Source of the DNA: Corinectria fuckeliana
Taxonomy: Eukaryota; Ascomycota; Sordariomycetes; Hypocreales; Nectriaceae
Assembly (NCBI GenBank): GCA_019137255.1
Contig: WPDH01000105.1
Location: 1 to 26,082, forward strand
Direction: 5' to 3'
DNA length: 26,082 nt
Part shown: positions 19,774 through 26,082 of the stretch, piece by piece
How the letters are laid out: every line of letters starts with the position of its first letter
Position numbering within the stretch: position 1 is the first letter of the stretch
Translations under genes and position numbers: made by a program
The notes under the pieces: model-generated
What the model saw: only the letters and a program-made list of their open reading frames with translations
Databases searched by the model: none
Told to the model about the DNA's origin: nothing

Positions 19774-20189
19774 TACTGGTTGGCCTGATATCAGCCAGCC
19801 TTACGACCCTGATGCCCCAGCCCCGGGTACCCACTGGGTTCCGGCGAAGGTGGGGTCCAAGGAGACTCACAGGGTTTTCGTCAACCAGGTTGCGAACAAA
19901 AAAGAGCTTCTGGATAAGTTGGTCCTCCAAGGAGTTATCAAAGTCTGAGATATTTCCCGGACACCTCGACTCGCAGCCGAGAAGAAGCTGATGGGAGACT
20001 GATGTCGCGGGTTTACATGGATTATAGCTATTTGTACTGCTGTTATCTTTTCTCAACCGGCTTTACTACCTGGTAGCTTTTGCTTGACTTACAGTACCGT
20101 CCTTGAATAGTGATAGAACTAACAGACAAATACACGTGCTCTGTATCTATAAAAGCAAAGAGATGTCCCAAGCAGTGTCAATACCTGAT

Positions 20190-21233
20190 CTAAAGCAAAC
20201 ACAACGCCTCAAGATACACGATTGCTTTGTCCTTCTCTTCAAAGCCATGGGCTCGAAACAATCCAAACAGCCTTGCCACTTCAATTGAATGCCGATCTTC
20301 TCCCGAAATGTCCCTAATCTCTCTGTAGAGAGTCTCCCAGAAATGCCCCCGCAGGCTATGATGGCTAGGATGGAAGTGCCAACTGGTTAGAGTCTGAACG
20401 CTAAGTATAGTCTCAAGGCCGCCGAGAGAAACGCCAAATGGGGCGATTATTGCATCAGGCTAATCGATGATGCCCGTGATACGACCTGTGGCCTCGTCCA
20501 CGTGAATATTGTTCTCCAAGAGGTCGTCGTGTTGGAAAGCCATAGGATAGCCAGGCCGGAAGAGAAGCGGGAGCGCCTGCCGGACCTCGTCTAACTTGGC
20601 TTGCAACTTCTCAGGAAGGCCCTGGGAGACTTGGTCGAGGATGCTATAATATTCGTTGATTAAGCTAGGAGGCTGCTTAACATATGGCCGGTTGTTTCAC
20701 GCTGAAGCAAAGAATCTAAAGTCTTTAGTTAACAATAAGACTAGTAGTCAAATATGTTAATAGACAGATTTTGCAAAATCCTCCACAGTTTGATACAAAT
20801 GCTGTTCCATCCCAACATTAAGGGTAAAAGACTGGCAGCGAACTCGACAGAATGCGGGCCCGGGGACAAGATCCCATACGTAGACGTAGACATCCCCTAA
20901 CATCATGATAGAGGGCTTGCAGTTAGGGACGAAATTCCCGTAGGATTGTCTTTGCAAGCTCGACGAGTTCCATTTCTAACTTGTTAGACCGAAATTGGAC
21001 TACTTTAGGCGCCTGATTAGTGTCTGCTACTGCCACAGTATAGCAGGTCGCACCTTGTACTGGCGTAGGGGCGACTAGACAGCTCAAAATGTTAGCGGCA
21101 AGGCGATCGCAGTCGTCGCGTGTGGTAGGACTATGCTGACTGAAAAACCGAGATATCTAGAAGGCGGATAGTTTGTTATAACTTTCCGCGTCTGCTGCAT
21201 ACTTGCAGATGTCTATAGCGAGGGAGCCGTGAT
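20190..21233 (-). pseudogene. APH-family phosphotransferase pseudogene
   Basis: Read right to left, the N-lobe runs from about 21233: AESYNKLSAF, a TAG (21157-21159), ISRFFSQHSPTTRDD, then CYTVAVADT and KVVQFR. One extra base near 20955 shifts the frame, after which YGNFVPNCKPS, VYVYVWDLVPGPAFCRVR and LYQTVEDFAK follow. An intron between about 20760 and 20705 has an unclear donor. The C-lobe starts with a TGA (20697-20699) at a probable Trp codon. It then shows the catalytic-loop motif HDDLLENN (20506-20529, HxDxxxxN) and GIID followed by TAG (20460-20462), where family members have Trp after the metal-binding Asp. The frame ends at TAG 20190. This matches fungal proteins of the aminoglycoside phosphotransferase/choline kinase fold (PF01636), whose substrates are mostly unknown. 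The three internal stops fit TGG to TAG or TGA. The 5' end fades into the AT-rich block, so the true start is not seen. Confidence 0.8.
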
Positions 21234-21239
21234 GGTTTG

Positions 21240-23100
21240 GTAGTGTGTTTAGATTTTAATACCCGGCCTAAATTGTAAGCCTGATAATAGTAGCATAACT
21301 TACCTGTTATAACCCAGGTTAGGACTAGACGGTTAAGACTGGTAGAACTATACAAGTTTAATATAAACAGACTTTGTTTAACTTACTAGTTACTATAGTA
21401 TATAGTTACTGTTTTTTAGCACTTTTTTAAACACTTAGATAAATAGCTGTTAAATAATTTAGTAATATTAAGTCTACTATTTTATTATTACTAGACTGTA
21501 ACTTATATTACTTATTATTAGTATAACTATATATATTATATAACTATACTAGCTAGAAAAAAAGGTAAAATAATAAGTCTTAAAAGAGATTACTAATATT
21601 ACTAGATGCTTAATATATAAGATAGAAATAGAAATAGTGCTTAATTAAAAGCTTAATAAGTAGTCTTTTTACTAATATACTTTTTTAAACTAGCTGTTAA
21701 AAGTAGTTAGTTAAATAAACTAAAAAGCTTATTTTATTTATTTATTTATTTATATATTATTTTAACTTTATAGTTATCTAAACCTTCTTTTAAGTAGCTT
21801 AGACTAGTTTATAATAAAGGGGAAAAAACCTAATAGTAAGCTATAAGATAAAAAACCTTTTACTACTCTTACCTAAGAGGAAACTAAGTTAGGCTTAGTA
21901 TATATATATAATAGTATAAGTTTTAAGTAGGTTTATCTTATAAGAAAAGCTAGTTATATACTTATATTAATAAATCCTAATAAGGTTTTACTTAAATTAT
22001 ATACTAGAATTTAATTAATCTTAAGTTAGGTTTAAGTTACTTATACTACTTATCTTTCTTATTCTTCTAGGTATTATTCTTATTACTAACTAGTATTAGT
22101 ATACTTTTTTTAACTTTTAATTATATTTACTCTTTTAGTTAGTTAATTAGTCTAAATACTATAAGAGCTAAACTTAAACTTAAGTCTAGTTTAGCTTAAA
22201 ACTACTTTAAAAACTACTTAAGCCTCTTTTAGGCTAAGTAGTTTAATATTATAGTTAATACTAGTATTAATACTATTATATCTTATAGTAAGTATACTAT
22301 ATATTTATATTACTTACTTAAAATACTAAACTATATAAGTCTTTTTAAGTAGGTATTTCTTACTTATTCTTACTTTTTTTATACTATATAATATATATAA
22401 GATTATACTAAGTATAAGCTATTATAGTTATAATATACTAAAAAGATCTTACTAGTAAAAATAAGATATATTATATCTCTTATATAATAAGCTCTTTTAT
22501 AATAGTTATACTTAGCTTGTTTTTAATAGTATTATATAATATATTTAAAGTAAAAGTACTTAAAGTACTATCTAAGTTAAATCTCTTTTAAATAAGACTT
22601 AGTTTAATATACTTTTATAATTATAATTATACTTTAGTTATAAAGTTTATTTATATTTATTAGTTTAGTTAATAATATAACTAGTATAATTAATATTTTT
22701 CTTACTTACTTAGTTTCTACTTATTATAGCCCTAATCTGCTTTTAAAATATATTTTAACACTAGAATTTAAATTCTTATATATATATTACCCTAGGGATA
22801 ATAATATATTAGGACTATAGTAATAGTGCTAATATGCTTCTAATAGCTATTAATTTAAGAGTGTATAAACTTAACTAAAGTTAATATAACCCTCTTATAA
22901 GAATCAGCTAGTATATACTAAGTAAAAATAATAAACTTATTATAAAACTAAGTAGAATACTAGTAAATAACCTAGAAAATAAAGCATATAATACTATTAC
23001 TAGAATTATTCTTACTATATCTCTTAAACAAGTTTAGCATATTATCTAAACTTATATATCTATATATAAAATATAAGCTTATATCTTATATAAGAAGAAT
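21240..23100. other. Heavily RIP-mutated block, content unidentified
   Basis: TA-dominated sequence with short simple repeats such as (ttta)n near 21730-21760. No frame reads as protein by eye. Its right part may be the 5' end of the LINE that becomes recognisable from about 23100. Confidence 0.6.
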
Positions 23101-24150
23101 ACTATATATAACTATAAAATAGCCCTTAAGAACTAAATTACTATAAATATTACTATAGCTCTTACTTTTATTATTAATATAGCTCTTATTACACTCTTAG
23201 ATTATAAGAGAGGCTAACTCTTCTATATATTAATTATAGTATAAAACCTAACACTCTTAAACTAGAGAAATATAAAGTAAATAACCTAAAGCTATATTAA
23301 ATATAAAGTTATAATCTAAATAAGAAATATACTCTCTAATATTAACAGCTAAACCCTAAAAGATACTATTAAGATAGTAAACTAGGCTTATAGTAACTTT
23401 AGTATTATTATAATAAGAAAGCTACTAAGTAGTAATACTATTCTTATATTCTATATAGCAGATAAGATATAAGCTATTTATACTAAAGATTAGGTTATTA
23501 AAGCTTTTAGTAATAGTATAGCTCTCTCCCCTCTAATATTTATAGTAATAGTAAAAAGAATCTAACTTATATCTATCCTAAATAATACTAATAAGCTTAT
23601 TAAAGAAATTAATAGATCTAATTAACTAAAAATCCTCTAAGTTAAAAAGTAAAAAACTAGCTAACCTAGCCTTAAAGTAAAAACAAATCTTATCTTATAT
23701 ATTAGCTTTATTAAAAAGGCTAACTACTTATATAATAATAGCCTACTACTTAATATATAATTATATAACTATAAGCCCTTTAATAAGAGGCTTTAACCTA
23801 CTTAATACTATAACTACTTTAAGTTTAGATATTTAGCTTAGAACTATAAATCAGCTCTAACCTATAAATATTATAAAGGTGTTATATATACTAATAGAGA
23901 AAGATACCTAACTAAATATAAAAGAATCCACCTAAACTATATCCTCTATAAGAGTAAACACCTAGCTTAAAGCTATAACTACTTTATTATAGTCTTATAC
24001 TAGGCTTATACTAAGAAAGAATACTTAGATAAACCTCTCTGTTTTTAAGAATATATAGTAACTAAACCTCTAACTTAAAGGCTTTTACTCTTACTACTCT
24101 TACTATTAGCCTAGCTTATTTAGTTCTTATTAAGAAAACCTAAAAGGCTT
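23101..24150 (+). pseudogene. LINE ORF1 relic with former CCHC zinc knuckles
   Basis: One frame carries recognisable gag-like text such as TLKDTIKIVN, AYSNFSIIIIRK and NTILIFYIADKI, with many TAA/TAG codons. From 23809 it reads YNYFKFRYLA, stop, NY. Reversing G to A at the three Tyr codons would give the CX2CX4HX4C spacing of a zinc knuckle, with the Tyr of RYLA in place of His. A second, similar Tyr-spaced block follows to about 24010. In the family this protein binds element RNA. Confidence 0.65.
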
Positions 24151-24379
24151 TTTAGCTTAATAAACAGATTATATATAATATTTACTAGCCTAGCCCTAAT
24201 ATAAGCCTAAGCCGCCTATATATTATCCCCTCTTTTAATAATTATCTTAGTCTTATTACTATTACTATCCCCCTTTTAGACTACTAATTAATACTAGTAT
24301 TATATTAGAATACTAATTATTAAGCTACTCTAACTTATATTATATTATAAGCCTATAGTGAATATAATATAATTACACT

Positions 24380-26082
24380 TTTTAAGCTAAATAAGAACCT
24401 TAAAATAAAAGCTCTAGCCTGCTTAAAATATTATAACTACTATATAGTTTACTATAATAAGTATATAATAGTTTATATAAACAAATAGTATAAGCTTAAG
24501 TTATAAATATTATAAGTAGAAGAAGACTAAGTTAGTATTACTTTTATAAAAACCTAATACTAAATTATTATCTTATATAATCCTCTAAATAGTAAAAGTA
24601 ACTTACTTATATTATAAGCTCTTATTAGTACTACTTTAAATAATTATATACTTCTTATAAGTAATTTTAACTTTTACTACCTGTTTTAAAACTATTATAG
24701 CTACTTAGACTAAGATAGTAATAGCCTTATAGAGAAGGTATTATAACTTTATATTAGCCTTCTCACCTCTTATAAAATAGTTATTAAGTTAGTTTAAAAC
24801 TACTAAAATAGCATTTTAAATCTTACCTAAGCTACTAAAACTATTAATACCTTTTATATAAGAACTAACTATAACTTAAAAGAGTCTAACTATATCTCTT
24901 AGTATATTTATATTATAAATACTTATAAAAAGATAGCTTTTAAGCTAAACCTTAAATTTAACTAAAAGAAAACTCACTTATAAAAAGCAGCTAATAAAAT
25001 AGTAGTTTATTTTTATTATATATCTAATAGTATAATATTTACCTTAAAGGCCTTAAATATAAAAGTTAAATAGCTTTTTAAGTAACTTACTATAATTATA
25101 AAATATATAACCTTAAAGCAGAAAAAACCTAAATCTTATTATAACTCTTAGTAAAATAGTAAAATAGCTAAAGTAACTTCTAAACTTAAGTAAGTATACT
25201 ATATAGCCTAATAAACTAGCTATTTAGCTAACTAGTATATATACTTTAAGATATATATAATATAAGATTAGTATATATAAAATATATAGTATACTCTTTA
25301 GAGGAAACTTTTAATTAAGCTTTTATAATATAATATAATATAATTCTAAAATATAAAAAGATAAGCTAAACTATATAGTAAAACTATTATAACTTTTTTA
25401 TAATTTTTACCTCTTATTTACTAAGACTAACCTAAGCTAGTAATACTTTATATAAATAAAACTAAAATCTTAGTAAGAAAATTCTTTTTTAAACCTTAAG
25501 TAAATAACTCTAACTTTTCTCTTTTCTTACCCTCTAAGATACTTAAACTTAAGTTAGGCTATATACTCTTAATAATAGACCTTAAAAAGGTCTAAAAAGC
25601 TTTATACTAAATTAAGTTATAAAAGGCTCTAAAAGAGAATAAAATTCTTATAAGATTTCTTAAAGTATATAATAACTTACTTATTCTTATAATTACTAAA
25701 ATAATAAATATAAGCTTTACTATTAGCTACTTTCTAATATACTTTTATATTATAATTACTATAATTATTCTAAAAGCTAATAAGACTAAAAAATAATAGT
25801 AAATAGTATTAGACTAGTATCTAATATTACTACTTAATATAATTAGTAAGATTATTAAAATAGTTATTAGTAAGTATATTATAACTATAGTAAAAGAGAA
25901 GAGGCTACTACTCTTAAGGTAAATAAGTAATAAGCCTAGAAAGTTAATAGAGCTAGCTTTAGCTATAATTATTAAAGTAGTATATATAGTATAAGCTTAA
26001 TATAGTCTTACCTCTCTCCTCTAGCTTAATTTTATAAAAGCCTTTAATAGTATTAACTATAAATAACTTATTACTATCTTAT
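24380..26082 (+). pseudogene. LINE ORF2 relic: endonuclease then reverse transcriptase
   Basis: A single frame holds both domains. The endonuclease part (about 24380-24960) includes ILLISNFNFYYLF, a mutated form of the GDFN motif, and DSNSLIEKVL, ATKTINTFYIRTNYNLKES. The reverse transcriptase part (from about 25740) includes a relic of the SWRPISLLN region (YLILLLNIISKI), PRKLIELALAIIIKVVY, and motif A as LNFIKAFNSINY, with Asn where the catalytic Asp should be. Stops are frequent throughout. The catalytic FADD motif would lie beyond the window end. Confidence 0.75.

Larger units (their letters stand above)
18290..20002 (+). pseudogene. Decayed gene split by an 803-bp transposon
   Basis: A relic frame begins at ATA 18290 (likely former ATG) with ATSDAITIVPIPSL and RPFTKDDIKESTTI, broken by TAG and TAA codons. 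After a frame change between about 18410 and 18450 (intron or indel), one frame runs from about 18450 to 18970. Between 18541 and 18970 it has only five stops in 143 codons of very AT-rich DNA. It includes NTVRLKLDLKVIPSK and MFTLKVIYPAKEG. A TIR element follows. On its right side, in the same frame, the reading continues GWPDISQPYDPDAPAPGTHW and ETHRVFVNQVANKKELLDKL. It crosses a TGA (19946-19948) and ends at TGA 20000-20002. The left part is heavily mutated while the right part has normal composition. I do not recognise the family, and that the halves belong together is inferred from frame restoration. Confidence 0.5.
23101..26082 (+). mobile_element. Tad1-like LINE, RIP-degraded, 3' truncated by window end
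   Basis: Two consecutive relic frames have the order of a non-LTR retrotransposon: a gag-like ORF1 with zinc knuckles, then ORF2 with an apurinic-type endonuclease followed by reverse transcriptase. Sequence style matches the fungal Tad1 clade. Nearly every lost residue is explained by C to T or G to A changes (Cys to Tyr, Gly/Asp to Ser/Asn, Gln/Trp to stop). The 5' boundary is not defined and may lie left of 23101. The 3' end is outside the window. Confidence 0.75.

Noticed and set aside
19703..20056. 117-codon minus-strand frame overlapping the right TIR
   Set aside because: It is antisense to the frame that continues the split 18290 gene and runs through the transposon end; the plus-strand reading is more protein-like.
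1..26082. A complete Starship element
   Set aside because: Only a recombinase of the right family is present; no element boundaries, target duplication or recognisable cargo set were found, and DUF3435 genes also occur outside Starships.

Overview
The window looks like part of a filamentous ascomycete (Pezizomycotina) genome shaped by repeat-induced point mutation (RIP). Long blocks are built almost wholly of TA-rich sequence with very few CA, TG or CG steps. They alternate with islands of normal composition whose genes have short fungal introns of about 44-93 nt with GT..AG ends and CTRAY-like branch sites. I see no rRNA, tRNA, CRISPR array or telomere repeat.

Layout. 1-1560 is AT-rich and ends in 11-bp and about 75-bp tandem repeats. 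1561-4260 is an island with one intact intronless ORF (2730-3848) that carries a 135-bp internal duplication. 4261-6255 is AT-rich and ends in a 53-bp tandem array along which RIP intensity visibly fades. 6256-16600 is the main island. It holds a large minus-strand gene (11139 to 7442) that I rebuilt as six exons: a DUF3435 tyrosine recombinase (the family of Starship captains) with a Cys/His-rich middle and two C-terminal chromodomain units. Its frame is continuous but broken by 12 stop codons, all explicable by single transitions. A broken second copy of part of its tail lies just downstream. Further right are a decayed minus-strand gene of unknown function (12212-11395), an apparently intact two-exon gene (12887-14350), a small two-exon gene (14903-14482, minus) and a proline-rich mini-gene (15444-15298, minus).

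16600-18290 is a mixed zone with a short tandem array and a TATA box. 18290-20002 is a decayed plus-strand gene split by an 803-bp TA-flanked element with 58-bp terminal inverted repeats; removing the element and one TA rejoins the reading frame exactly. 20190-21233 is a minus-strand APH-type phosphotransferase pseudogene. From about 21240 to the end the sequence is heavily RIP-mutated. From at least 23100 it contains a plus-strand LINE of the Tad1 type (ORF1 with former CCHC knuckles, endonuclease, start of the reverse transcriptase) running off the window.

Together this is a transposon-dominated compartment: recombinase, LINE and TIR-element remains in which premature stops record RIP, with a few ORFs still open. 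Functional claims rest on motifs recognised by eye; no database search was run.
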